This document shows, piece after piece, positions 9,025-17,261 of a DNA stretch of 64,000 nucleotides. The notes below the pieces were generated by a model that had not been told where the DNA came from, searched no databases, and saw only the letters and a program-made list of their open reading frames with translations. Numbering within the stretch: the stretch's first letter is position 1; every line of letters begins with the position of its first letter. A program made the position numbers and the translations under genes. Source of the DNA: VXYL01 sp965208525 (GTDB lineage: Bacteria; Pseudomonadota; Gammaproteobacteria; Pseudomonadales; Azotimanducaceae); the NCBI GenBank assembly GCA_965208525.1, contig OZ242340.1, positions 2,046,001-2,110,000 on the forward strand, in the 5' to 3' direction.

Positions 9025-10566
9025 ATGGCTAGACGATCAGGTGGCAGACGGGCGCGCGTGGCCGAGCGCGCCGCACCCTTGGCTGAAGCGGTCAAGCCCG
9101 TGCGCCCAGGGCAAACGGGTGGCAAGTTTCGACCTCTCTCGGACGCAGACGTCCTCGCCATCGTCGAGAATGCCTTCAGGATTCTGGACGAGGTCGGCTT
9201 TGCCGACGCCACGCCCCACTGCATCGAGACCTGCACGGCGGCAGGTGCCGTACTCGGCGACGACGGGCGCCTGCGCATGCCGCGCAGTCTGGTCGAACGC
9301 ACGTTGCAGCAGGCCCGGCGGAACCTGGTGCTGCACGGTCAGGATCCGCAGTGGGACCTGGACTTAAGCGGCACACGGGTACATTTTTCCACCGCCGGTG
9401 CCGCGGTCATGCTCGCCGACTCAGAGAACAGGCTCTACCGCGACTCGGAGGCACAAGACCTCTACGACATGGCGCGGATCGCCGACGCCTGCGAACACAT
9501 CCACATGTTTCAGCGCACTTGCGTACCACGTGACATATCCGACAACTATGCCCTCGACATCAACACCCTCTACTGCTCGGTGATGGGCACGAGCAAGCAC
9601 GTCGGTTCGAGCTGGACGTTGTATCCGCACCTCGAGAAGAGCTTCGAGATGCTGCACATGATCTCTGGCGGGGAAGCCGCCTGGCGGGCGCGCCCCTTCG
9701 TCAGCCAGTCCAACTGCTTTGTCGTGCCGCCGCTCAAATTTGCCACCGATGCGCTGGAGTGCCTGCGGGTGGCCGTGCAGGGAGGCATGCCGGTGTTGCT
9801 GTTGTCCGCGGCACAGGCCGGCGCAACCGCGCCGGCCCACCTTGCCGGGACCGTCTCGCAAGCCTGGGCAGAGTGCCTCGGGGGGCTAGCGTACGTGAAC
9901 GCGATCGAGCCCGGCGCGCCGGCGATTCTCGGCGCGTGGCCGTTCGTTTCGGACCTGCGCACGGGGGCGATGAGCGGCGGCTCGCCCGAGCAGGGCCTCC
10001 TGTCCGCCGCCTGCGCCCAGGTCGGCAACCATCTCGACCTTCCCTTCGGCACCGCCTGCGGCATGAGCGACGCCAAGTTTCCCGACTTCCAGGCCGGCGC
10101 CGAACGGGCAGCGACGGTGCTGCAGGCTGCCCTGTCCGGCGCGAACATCGTCTATGAGTCTGCCGGCATGTACGCCAGCCTACTCGGTGCCTGCCCGGAA
10201 AGCATGTTGCTGGACAACGACATCCTTGGTGCCGTGGGACGCGCGGTTCGCGGCATCGAAGTCAACGCCGACACGTTGAGCTTTGCGGAAATCGAGCGGA
10301 TCTGCTGTAGCGGAGAAGGTCATTACCTAGGTTCGGACACCACCTTGCAGGTGATGCAAAGCGAATACATCTATCCGGACCTCAGCGACCGCACCAGCCC
10401 GACGGTGTGGGAGGAGCTTGGCAAGCCGGTGCTGCTCGATCGGACCGTCGAGCAAGCACGGGAACTGCTGGCGAACCACGTGCCCCGCCACGTCAGCGAC
10501 CAACTCGACGAGCAACTGCGCGCCGAGTTTCCGATCTTTCTCTCCCGCGAGGCGATGGGACGCTGA
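9025..10566 (+). CDS. MttB-family (trimethylamine methyltransferase family) protein, no pyrrolysine codon
   Basis: The product is 513 residues, starting at an ATG with AGAGGG 8 bases upstream; a longer in-frame start at 8902 overlaps the activator gene and lacks similarity. It is a TIM-barrel methyltransferase of the COG5598 family, with recognisable stretches such as QSNCFVVPPL and GTACGMSDAKFPDFQAGAERA. There is no in-frame TAG, so it belongs to the large non-pyrrolysine branch, where characterised members demethylate quaternary amines such as glycine betaine, proline betaine or carnitine rather than trimethylamine. Neighbouring dimethylglycine/sarcosine dehydrogenases favour glycine betaine as the substrate here, as inference. 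It would methylate the corrinoid protein encoded at 4196-4912. It is the last gene of the operon. Confidence 0.92.
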   Translation: MARRSGGRRARVAERAAPLAEAVKPVRPGQTGGKFRPLSDADVLAIVENAFRILDEVGFADATPHCIETCTAAGAVLGDDGRLRMPRSLVERTLQQARRNLVLHGQDPQWDLDLSGTRVHFSTAGAAVMLADSENRLYRDSEAQDLYDMARIADACEHIHMFQRTCVPRDISDNYALDINTLYCSVMGTSKHVGSSWTLYPHLEKSFEMLHMISGGEAAWRARPFVSQSNCFVVPPLKFATDALECLRVAVQGGMPVLLLSAAQAGATAPAHLAGTVSQAWAECLGGLAYVNAIEPGAPAILGAWPFVSDLRTGAMSGGSPEQGLLSAACAQVGNHLDLPFGTACGMSDAKFPDFQAGAERAATVLQAALSGANIVYESAGMYASLLGACPESMLLDNDILGAVGRAVRGIEVNADTLSFAEIERICCSGEGHYLGSDTTLQVMQSEYIYPDLSDRTSPTVWEELGKPVLLDRTVEQARELLANHVPRHVSDQLDEQLRAEFPIFLSREAMGR

Positions 10567-10572
10567 CGGGGC

Positions 10573-10686
10573 CACGCAAGTCCCCTGGTATTGCAGCGGC
10601 GCCAGGTCCGCCACCGCGTTGTCCGCCAGCGACAGGTGCTCCAGCGCCGGCAGCTGCGCCAGCCCGAGGTCGGAGTCCGCCTTGCC
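10573..10686 (-). pseudogene. leucine-rich-repeat gene fragment
   Basis: Read on the minus strand downward from 10686, a stretch of about 38 codons encodes two leucine-rich-repeat units (LAQLPALEHLSLADNA followed by VADLAPLQYQG). An in-frame TAA lies just upstream at 10689-10687, there is no start, and the frame continues into the antisense of the MttB-type gene without further similarity. It is therefore a relic of a larger LRR protein, wedged between the methyltransferase operon and the next gene. Confidence rests only on the LxxLxxLxLxxN spacing. Confidence 0.5.
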
Positions 10687-10765
10687 TTAAGTCCGCAGGG
10701 TTGGTGGCAACGCCGGTCGAATCGGCCTACGCTGTAGGTCATACCAGTGTGTGCTCGTTGATCTG

Positions 10766-10984
10766 ATGGCCAAATGGTTGCTCTTCCTGTTCGCTGCGGT
10801 CGTACTCGCCCTCATCCCGTGGGTCCCTGAACTGGTGCGGCTCAGGATTCGCTTTCTCCGGTGGATCCACTGGACGTGGGCTGCGGGCATGCTTGACGAC
10901 CACTTCACAGGTTGGTGCTGGTTCTTCCGGATGGCACTTGCCTCGGTGGCGATCGTGCTGTTCTACATTGGATGGGTCCTGTGA
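10766..10984 (+). CDS. small two-helix membrane protein of unknown function
   Basis: This 72-residue protein has two hydrophobic helices, about residues 3-22 (LLFLFAAVVLALIPWVP) and 50-70 (FFRMALASVAIVLFYIGWVL), separated by a basic and tryptophan-rich loop. I do not recognise a family. The ATG at 10766 is preferred to a GTG at 10751. Its TGA ends one base before the ATG of the PhyH dioxygenase gene, so the two are translationally coupled. No ribosome site is obvious. It may be a membrane partner or simply a co-transcribed hypothetical. Confidence 0.65.
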   Translation: MAKWLLFLFAAVVLALIPWVPELVRLRIRFLRWIHWTWAAGMLDDHFTGWCWFFRMALASVAIVLFYIGWVL

Positions 10985-10985
10985 C

Positions 10986-11933
10986 ATGACGACCAACACC
11001 ATCACGACCCACGACTCGAGTGACCCGGCCCAGGCGGTCGTCGCCACGCTGCGCCGCGACGGCGCCGCAGTGGTCGCCAACCTCGTCGCGCCCGAGGTCA
11101 TGGACCAGCTTACGGCCGTTCTCAAGTTCGACGACGAGACAAAGACCGGCAACGACTTCATCGGCGGCTCCGACAACCGGTCCATCGGTGCGGTGCTCCA
11201 CGCCAATCCCGAGTTGTGCGAGACGCTTCTGGTCAACGAGCGCGTGCTGGCAATCGCCGACAGCATCTTGCGGCCGGAGAAGCCGATGGCCGCGTCGTCG
11301 CAACCGATCCAGCGCGAGAAGCCCCGATTGGCGACCTCCGACGACGGGTGCGCCCAGATCCTGAGCGTGACCGCACCGCCCGAGAGCGGTCCCTATTGCC
11401 ACCACTACCGGGTCGGGGCCTCGGTGTCGATCGAGGCGCGCAACGGTGGCGCGGTGCAGGTGCTGCACCGGGAGATGGCCATCTACGAGCCGTACGTCGC
11501 CCACGGGCCGGGGAGCCGGGACTTCATCCTGAACATGATGTGGGCCGGCTCCGACTTCACCGTCGCCAACGGCGCCACGCGGCTCGTCCCGGGAAGCCAC
11601 CTGTGGCCCGCCGACCGAGTTGCCAATGAAAGCGAGGTGGCGCAGGCCGTCATGCCCAAGGGGTCCGTGCTCTTCTGGCTGTGCCGCACGCTTCACGGCC
11701 TCGGCGCGTGCAACAGTGAAACGAGGCGCACGGGCATATTCCATTCCCTGGTCGTCAACTGGCTCGCCCAAGAGGAGAACCAGTACCTCGCCTTTCCGCC
11801 CGAGGCCGCCGCGCGGTTGTCGCAGAAGGCGCGTCAGCTCGTCGGCTACCGTTCGAGCGGCACCTGCGGCTGGGTCAAGGGCCGCGACTCGCATGACCTC
11901 CTGGCGTCAGGAGCGAGCGGTCCGCTGGAATGA
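10986..11933 (+). CDS. phytanoyl-CoA dioxygenase (PhyH) family protein, first of three
   Basis: The 315-residue protein has the double-stranded beta-helix pattern of Fe(II)/2-oxoglutarate PhyH oxygenases. The metal-binding pair appears as H161-R-E163 (HREMAIYEP), i.e. H-x-E rather than the commoner H-x-D, with the distal histidine in CRTLHGLG and a following RRTGIFHS arginine for 2-oxoglutarate. The segment NGATRLVPGSHLW is typical of the family. The substrate is unknown. It follows the two-helix membrane protein with a one-base gap, and its stop overlaps an ATG that opens a truncated luciferase-like fragment. An upstream in-frame ATG at 10893 lies inside the previous gene and is less likely. 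Confidence 0.88.
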   Translation: MTTNTITTHDSSDPAQAVVATLRRDGAAVVANLVAPEVMDQLTAVLKFDDETKTGNDFIGGSDNRSIGAVLHANPELCETLLVNERVLAIADSILRPEKPMAASSQPIQREKPRLATSDDGCAQILSVTAPPESGPYCHHYRVGASVSIEARNGGAVQVLHREMAIYEPYVAHGPGSRDFILNMMWAGSDFTVANGATRLVPGSHLWPADRVANESEVAQAVMPKGSVLFWLCRTLHGLGACNSETRRTGIFHSLVVNWLAQEENQYLAFPPEAAARLSQKARQLVGYRSSGTCGWVKGRDSHDLLASGASGPLE

Positions 11934-12091
11934 GGCTCGGCGCATTGCTCGGTCCCGTGACCGGGAACTCCCCGCCGGACTTCCTGGCCGAGCAGGCGCG
12001 GACCTATGCCAACGCAGGGTTCGACAGTCTCTGGTCGGCCCAAGCCCTGGGTGCGGCTTCACACCGGGGTCTGGATCCTCCGGCCAAGTGA
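11930..12091 (+). pseudogene. truncated N-terminus of a luciferase-like (LLM) flavin monooxygenase
   Basis: The ATG overlaps the stop of the PhyH gene (ATGA). The first 41 residues read like the start of an LLM-class oxidoreductase: MRLGALLGP, then FLAEQARTYANAGFDSLW and SAQALG. The match then ends abruptly and a stop follows at residue 54, whereas the family is usually 280-350 residues. The rest of the gene appears to have been deleted, leaving about 160 bases with no coding sequence before the convergent glycosyltransferase gene. The coupled start suggests that the lost oxidoreductase once worked with the PhyH oxygenase. Confidence 0.6.
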
Positions 12092-12250
12092 CGCCAGTGC
12101 CCGCGCGAAAATCGCCCGCCGGGCTGCAACGAGGTCCAAGCGGCCTTCGCGCTGCCGCCACGGCCGGCAGAGTGTAGTGGCGTAACTACGGGATTTCGTG
12201 CAAGTGCCCGTTGCACATTTGCACGACGCTCCAGGGGGTGGCGACGCACC

Positions 12251-13324
12251 CTATCGGTTTGCCGCAGCGTGCAGGATGGCCATGGTCCGCAGCGCGGCGT
12301 GGTCCCAGGAAAAAAGGCTCGCTCGCTGTTCGGCCGCCACGGCGTGCGTGCTGTATGCCTGGTTGTCGGCGCCAAGGGTTAGGAAACCGCGGGCGATGTC
12401 GTGCGTGTCCGCGGGGTTGACGAGTACGGCTGCGTCGCCGGCGACTTCGGCCAAGGCGCCGGCGTTGGCGGCGATGGCCGGCTTGCCGCGCTGCATGGCT
12501 TCCACCAGCGGCAGTCCGAAGCCCTCGTAGTGGGAGGCCACCACTACGCCCACGCAGCCGGCGTAGAGGCTTGCCAGTACATCCTCGCTGACTGCACCGA
12601 GGTCGACGATGCGGTCGTTGGCGGCGATGGCTGCGTCGAGCGTTGGTTCGTTCCAGCCTTGGCTGCCGGCAAGCAATAGATCGACGGGGGGCAGGCCGCC
12701 TTCGCAGGCGTGGGTGAAGCCCTCGATGACGCCGCGCAGGTTCTTGCGCGGTTCCTTGGTGCCGACGAACAGGAAGAAGGGGCGTGGGTGGGAGAAGGGA
12801 AGTGCCTTGGGGAGGCAGCGCGCGCCTTCGTGAATGACGTGAACGTTGCGGGTGCGGTAGGGGGCGAGACGATTGGCGGTGTCTTGGGATACGGCGATGA
12901 CATGGTCGGCGCGCTTTAGCGCCACCGGCATCAGGGCGGTCTCCAGCAAACGGTTGGCGCCTCGCATGGTCCTGGGCGCCACGCGCCAGACCAAATCGTG
13001 GATTGTGACGACGGTGGGAAGGCTGCCCAGCAGGGCAGGGAGGTGGTGGCGGGGGGAGAAGAACACGTCCACTGCGTCTTGTTGGGCCCAGCGCGGAAAC
13101 AAGGTGTGAACGACGACAGGATCGGGCAACCGCTTGGCCCCTGACCGGAAGGTCGCAGCAAAAGGCGGTTCCTCGGCCAAGCCGCTGTTGCGGAAGTCGT
13201 CGAGATAGACGCACAGGTCGTGATGCTTGGCGAGTCGCGCCAGGATCTCCCGCGTGTAGATGCCGATGCCGGTGAATGGATTGCGCAGCGGCCGCCCATC
13301 CACTCCGATCCGCAAGCGTTGCAT
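12251..13324 (-). CDS. GT4-type glycosyltransferase
   Basis: The 357-residue protein has the GT-B architecture: an N-terminal part starting RIGVDGRPLRNPFTGIGIYT and a C-terminal nucleotide-sugar domain with VGTKEPRKN and the E-x7-E motif in EGFGLPLVEAM. It transfers a sugar from an activated donor, most likely in surface polysaccharide or lipopolysaccharide synthesis; donor and acceptor are unknown. The ATG at 13324 gives the proper N-terminus; a TTG at 13342 would overlap the ACT-protein stop. It sits 14 bases after the ACT-domain gene and closes the glyS operon. Confidence 0.88.
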   Translation of the reverse strand: MQRLRIGVDGRPLRNPFTGIGIYTREILARLAKHHDLCVYLDDFRNSGLAEEPPFAATFRSGAKRLPDPVVVHTLFPRWAQQDAVDVFFSPRHHLPALLGSLPTVVTIHDLVWRVAPRTMRGANRLLETALMPVALKRADHVIAVSQDTANRLAPYRTRNVHVIHEGARCLPKALPFSHPRPFFLFVGTKEPRKNLRGVIEGFTHACEGGLPPVDLLLAGSQGWNEPTLDAAIAANDRIVDLGAVSEDVLASLYAGCVGVVVASHYEGFGLPLVEAMQRGKPAIAANAGALAEVAGDAAVLVNPADTHDIARGFLTLGADNQAYSTHAVAAEQRASLFSWDHAALRTMAILHAAANR

Positions 13325-13338
13325 TGGGTAGCCCGGGC

Positions 13339-13896
13339 TCAAGCCGGGCGCAGCTCAGCGTCCAGGTCGTGGTCGTCGCAGAAGTAGAAGAAATTGTCGC
13401 GTAGCTCCGCGATGCGGGCGTCCGGGGGCACTTCGATCTCCATCACCAGCGAGAAGATGGGGGTGCCGGTGTGGGCGGCGCGTTCGGTGACGGTGTCGAG
13501 GTTGTAGATGTTGATGTTGCGCGACGAGAAGAAGCCTGCCACGAGGTGGACGATGCCGGGATGGTCCATGGCGGTGACGCTTACGGTGTAGGGAATGCGG
13601 CCCTGCACGTCGCCGCGCTCGCCGGTGAGGCGGAAGAGGAATGCAAGATCCATCTCCTTGGCGAGCTTCACCAGGCGAGTTTCGAGCCGCTGCAGGTGCA
13701 AGGCGCCGCCGGTTACCGACATCAGCACCGCGAACTCGCCGCCGAGCACGGTCATGCGGCTGTCCTCGATAGAGAGGTTGAGGTCGTGCACGACCTTGGC
13801 GATCTGGTTGACGACTCCGGGACGATCCTGGCCAACGGTGGAGATCACGGCGCGGCTGATGGTGGCGGTGTTGCCGATCGTGGATGTCCGTCTCAT
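13339..13896 (-). CDS. double ACT-domain protein, GcvR-like glycine regulator
   Basis: The 185-residue protein consists of two tandem ACT domains: residues about 15-90 (STVGQDRPGVVNQIAKVV and MTVLGGEFAVLMSV) and 100-180 (VTAMDHPGIVHLVAGFF). The length and order match GcvR, the accessory repressor of the glycine cleavage operon in Escherichia coli; no DNA-binding domain is present. ACT domains of this class bind amino acids, so glycine sensing is the natural guess. The ATG overlaps the glyS stop as ATGA, an intimate coupling with glycyl-tRNA synthetase. No GcvA-type partner is in the window. Confidence 0.85.
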   Translation of the reverse strand: MRRTSTIGNTATISRAVISTVGQDRPGVVNQIAKVVHDLNLSIEDSRMTVLGGEFAVLMSVTGGALHLQRLETRLVKLAKEMDLAFLFRLTGERGDVQGRIPYTVSVTAMDHPGIVHLVAGFFSSRNINIYNLDTVTERAAHTGTPIFSLVMEIEVPPDARIAELRDNFFYFCDDHDLDAELRPA

Positions 13897-15299
13897 GCGC
13901 CATCCTCCGCCGCGGTCATGGGCGACGCACTGTCGCTTGCCGCCAGCATTCCGCGCAGGCGGTCGCCGAGGTCGGCGACCGCAACGCGTTCTTGCGCCAT
14001 GCTGTCGCGGTCGCGAATGGTTACGGTGTCGTCCTCCTCGATGGTGCGGAAGTCGATCGTAATGCACATGGGCGTGCCCACCTCGTCGTGGCGGCGGTAT
14101 GCCTTGCCGATGTTGCCGGTGTTCTCGAACAGGATGCGGCCGAGGCCCAGCCGCTGCAGTTCCCCCTTGATGGCCCGGGCCCGCGCCACGAGGCCCTCGT
14201 GGTTGCGCTTGAGTGGAATGACGGCGGCCTTGATGGGCGCGAGATGGGCCTTTAGCGCGAGCACCGTGCGCTGGCCGCCATTGTCGAGTTGCTCCACCCG
14301 GTAGCCCTCGTTCAGCACGGCAAGCACTCCGCGGTCGACGCCCGCCGATGGCTCGATCACCCACGGCACGCTCCAGCGCTTCGCCTGCTGGTCGTGAACC
14401 GCAAGCCGCACGCTGGAGTCGGGGTTCGGCATTACCTCAGCGTGAATGTCGAGATCGCCCTGATTGCGGGTGTGGGAACCGAGATCGAAGTCGGAGCGGT
14501 TGGCGATGCCCTCGAGTTCCTCCACGCCGTGCGGGAAGCGATACATGATGTCCACCGTGGCCTTGGAGTAGTGCGAGAGGTCCTCTGCGGGGTGGTGGTA
14601 GAGGCTGAGATGCGCAGGGCTAACTCCCTGCTGTGCCCACCAGGCCATCCGCTCCTGCACCCAGCGTTCGTGCCATTCCTCGTCCGTTCCTGCCTCGACG
14701 AAGAATTCGAGCTCCATCTGCTCGAACTCGCGCACCCGGAAAATGAAGTTGCGCGGCGTGATCTCGTTGCGGAAGGCCTTGCCGATCTGGGCGATGCCGA
14801 AAGGCGGCTTGCGGGAGGTGGAGTCGAGCACGTTGCGGAAGTTGGTGAAGATCGACTGCGCGGTCTCGGGGCGCAAGTATGCGAACGAGGAGCCGTCGTC
14901 GATGGGGCCGACGGAGGTGCGGAACATCAGGTTGAAAGGCCGCGGCTCGGTGAGGTCGTTGGAGCCGCAATTGGGGCAGCGACCGTCTTCAATGTGGTCC
15001 GCGCGCCAGCGACTCTTGCAGGCGCGGCAGTCCTGCAGCGGGTCGGTGAAGGTGTCTTCGTGGCCGGAGTAGCGCAGCACCTTGGGGTTGGTCAGGATGG
15101 AGCAGTCGAGCCCCTCGACGTCGTCGCGCTCATAGACCATTGACCGCCACCACGCCGCCTTGAGGTTGTTCTTGAGCTCGACGCCCAAAGGGCCGTAGTC
15201 GTAGATGCCCTGCAAGCCGCCATAGAGCTCGCTCGCCTGGTACAGAAACCCCCGTCGCTTGGCGAGTGCGACAAGCTCATCCATGCTCTCGGCAGTCAC
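13893..15299 (-). CDS. glyQS: glycyl-tRNA synthetase, single-chain alpha2 type
   Basis: The 468-residue class II synthetase charges tRNA-Gly. It is the homodimeric form, not the separate alpha and beta subunits. Evidence includes YGGLQGIYDYGPLGVELKNN near the start, a zinc-like C91/C94-C108/C111 insertion, RPETAQSIFTNF, IAQIGKAFRNEITPRNF and FEQMELEFF of the catalytic core, and a C-terminal anticodon-binding domain. Length fits the Bacillus/Thermus type (about 460). An internal ATG five codons later (MDELV) is an equally possible start. The gene precedes the ACT-domain gene with a 4-base overlap. Most gammaproteobacteria use the alpha2beta2 enzyme, so this is notable. Confidence 0.95.
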   Translation of the reverse strand: MTAESMDELVALAKRRGFLYQASELYGGLQGIYDYGPLGVELKNNLKAAWWRSMVYERDDVEGLDCSILTNPKVLRYSGHEDTFTDPLQDCRACKSRWRADHIEDGRCPNCGSNDLTEPRPFNLMFRTSVGPIDDGSSFAYLRPETAQSIFTNFRNVLDSTSRKPPFGIAQIGKAFRNEITPRNFIFRVREFEQMELEFFVEAGTDEEWHERWVQERMAWWAQQGVSPAHLSLYHHPAEDLSHYSKATVDIMYRFPHGVEELEGIANRSDFDLGSHTRNQGDLDIHAEVMPNPDSSVRLAVHDQQAKRWSVPWVIEPSAGVDRGVLAVLNEGYRVEQLDNGGQRTVLALKAHLAPIKAAVIPLKRNHEGLVARARAIKGELQRLGLGRILFENTGNIGKAYRRHDEVGTPMCITIDFRTIEEDDTVTIRDRDSMAQERVAVADLGDRLRGMLAASDSASPMTAAEDGA

Positions 15300-15539
15300 G
15301 GGGGGTCTCCGGCTCGGTGGTGCGGGGGGTTAGCGCGGGGATTTTATCGCAGGCTTTGGGAAAGCTCCGCACAAATGCCCGCCCGGGCCTCTTGGTCGCC
15401 GGCGCACGGGGGAACGGCGTAGCGCTCCCCACTACCCACAGGGCCCGTCTCGCGGGGAGAGGGCTGGTTGCATACTTGGGCCCTTGGTTGCTTCGCTTTC
15501 GGCGCGAGGAGCGTGAAGGGCCTCTCGCTCCGATGTACC

Positions 15540-17180
15540 TCACACGGCGCCATCCGGCCAGTTGCGTTGGTGCCTTCTCGACTTCGAAGTACTCTTTTTT
15601 AAGATCAACGAGTTGAGATGTCTTTTCCATGGAAGGAAACATGCCAGCAATGCGGCGGCGAGCACGAGCAGCCATGCGTGGCCGAAGCGCACGAAGGGCG
15701 TTTGTCCATGAACGACGTGGAAGGTGCCGTCAAGCACCCCTGCCTGGAATTGTGGCAGCGTCGCGACATCGTTCGTCGTCTTGCCGGCCAGCATCGCCCG
15801 TGCCGGCACAGGTTTGCCACGCTCGTCGACAATGGCGGTGATGCCGTTGTTGGTCGCGCGGAGCAGGTAGCGGCCGGTCTCTACCGCGCGCATTCGAGCG
15901 ATCTGCATGTGCTGGTGGGGCCCTATGGAGGCGCCGAACCAAGAGTCGTTGCTCAAGGTGACGAGGGCCGCGGCGCCCGCCGCATCGCGGCGCACCATGT
16001 CGGGATAGGCGATTTCATAGCAGATGGCAATGGCCAGTGGCACACCGCCGGCAAGCAAGACCGGCTGTTCGGCATCGCCTGGCAGGGAGCGCGACATGGG
16101 CAGGTCGAAAAAGTCAATGAGGCCCCGCAGCAAGCCTTCGAGCGGCACGTACTCGCCAAACGGCACCAGCCGCCGCTTCAGATAGGTGCCGCCGCCGGTC
16201 GAGACCGCGCCGTTGTGGAGCGTCGCAGCTTCGCCCGACCCTGCTGCAACGGGGATGCCGAGCACGAGGTCCCCAGCGGTCGCCTCCGACACCGAATCGA
16301 GGTATGCGCCGGCCCGGTGCCGATAGACAGGAATCGCCGCCTCGGGCCAGATCACGATGTCGCGATCGGCCACTTGCTCGGTTAGGTCGCGATAGCGCCC
16401 AAGGATCATCTGCCGAGACTCCGGCAGCCACTTCAGCTCTTGCGGCACGTTGCCCTGCACCAAAGCCACGGTGCGAGGTTCGCCGCGATCGGTCCAGGAC
16501 ACGCCGGCAAGCGCGGCGGCGAGCAGCCACGGCAACGCGGCCCACACAAGCGCGCTGCGAGAACGAACGGCGACGGCCAGGTTCGCGGTCGTAAACACTG
16601 CCGCCAACGACACGAGGAGCACGCCGCCCACGGGCGCGAGCAAGGCCAGCGGCGTGTCGAGCATGGCGTAACCGGCAAAGAGCCACGGGAAGCCCGTGAG
16701 CACCCAGGTCAAGAGCCACTCGAACAACACCCAGAGGCCAGAGAAGAGCGCCGCGTCCGTGCAAGGGTTGGCAGCGCCGTCCACTCGCCGTCGCAGCGCC
16801 CCGAACGTCCACGCCATGGCCGCCGGGAAAAGTGCCATGCCGGCCACGAACAGCGCCACTAGAAACCCGGCCAGCGGCGGCGACGCGTCGCCGTACACAT
16901 GGATGCTGACGTAAATCCACGATCCGCCCACGGCGTACTTGCCGACGCCGTAGAACCAGCCGAGGAGCGCCACAGCACCGCTTCCCGTCGCGCGCCTCAG
17001 GAGCACGAACAGGCCACCTGTGGAAACGGCGAGCAGCGGCCATAGGTGGAAGGGTGCCAACGCCAGCGGCAGCAGGCCGCCGGCGAGCAGGGCAAGAACC
17101 GGGGCCGCCAGCGCGCCCTTGCGGGCGCGTCGGCAGTTTGCTTCGCAGACGTGCTGGCCGGCAGGTTCGCATTCGCTCAC
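15540..17180 (-). CDS. lnt: apolipoprotein N-acyltransferase
   Basis: The 546-residue membrane enzyme adds the third acyl chain to the N-terminal cysteine of lipoproteins. An N-terminal block of about seven hydrophobic helices (residues 25-225) is followed by a nitrilase-like periplasmic domain. The catalytic triad is visible as E280 (WPEAAIP), K335 (YLKRRLVP) and C387 (AICYE). A final helix (WLLVLAAALLACFL) precedes a lysine-rich tail longer than usual. The only suitable start is a GTG at 17180, because no in-frame ATG precedes the first helix. It lies 82 bases downstream of corC in the classical gammaproteobacterial order. Confidence 0.95.
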   Translation of the reverse strand: MSECEPAGQHVCEANCRRARKGALAAPVLALLAGGLLPLALAPFHLWPLLAVSTGGLFVLLRRATGSGAVALLGWFYGVGKYAVGGSWIYVSIHVYGDASPPLAGFLVALFVAGMALFPAAMAWTFGALRRRVDGAANPCTDAALFSGLWVLFEWLLTWVLTGFPWLFAGYAMLDTPLALLAPVGGVLLVSLAAVFTTANLAVAVRSRSALVWAALPWLLAAALAGVSWTDRGEPRTVALVQGNVPQELKWLPESRQMILGRYRDLTEQVADRDIVIWPEAAIPVYRHRAGAYLDSVSEATAGDLVLGIPVAAGSGEAATLHNGAVSTGGGTYLKRRLVPFGEYVPLEGLLRGLIDFFDLPMSRSLPGDAEQPVLLAGGVPLAIAICYEIAYPDMVRRDAAGAAALVTLSNDSWFGASIGPHQHMQIARMRAVETGRYLLRATNNGITAIVDERGKPVPARAMLAGKTTNDVATLPQFQAGVLDGTFHVVHGQTPFVRFGHAWLLVLAAALLACFLPWKRHLNSLILKKSTSKSRRHQRNWPDGAV

Positions 17181-17261
17181 CTTCCGACTACCAGCGTGCG
17201 CCGTTCCTACGGCACGCTCGCAGCCGCAGGAGCGCCGGGCGAGTCCTCGCGAGCAGCGCGG

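Noticed and set aside
9025..10566. Pyrrolysine read-through in the MttB-family gene
   Set aside because: There is no in-frame TAG anywhere in the 513-codon frame and no pyl genes in the window.
15300..15539. Possible small gene between glyQS and lnt
   Set aside because: Frames here carry no family signal or ribosome site; the 240 bp look like plain intergenic sequence.
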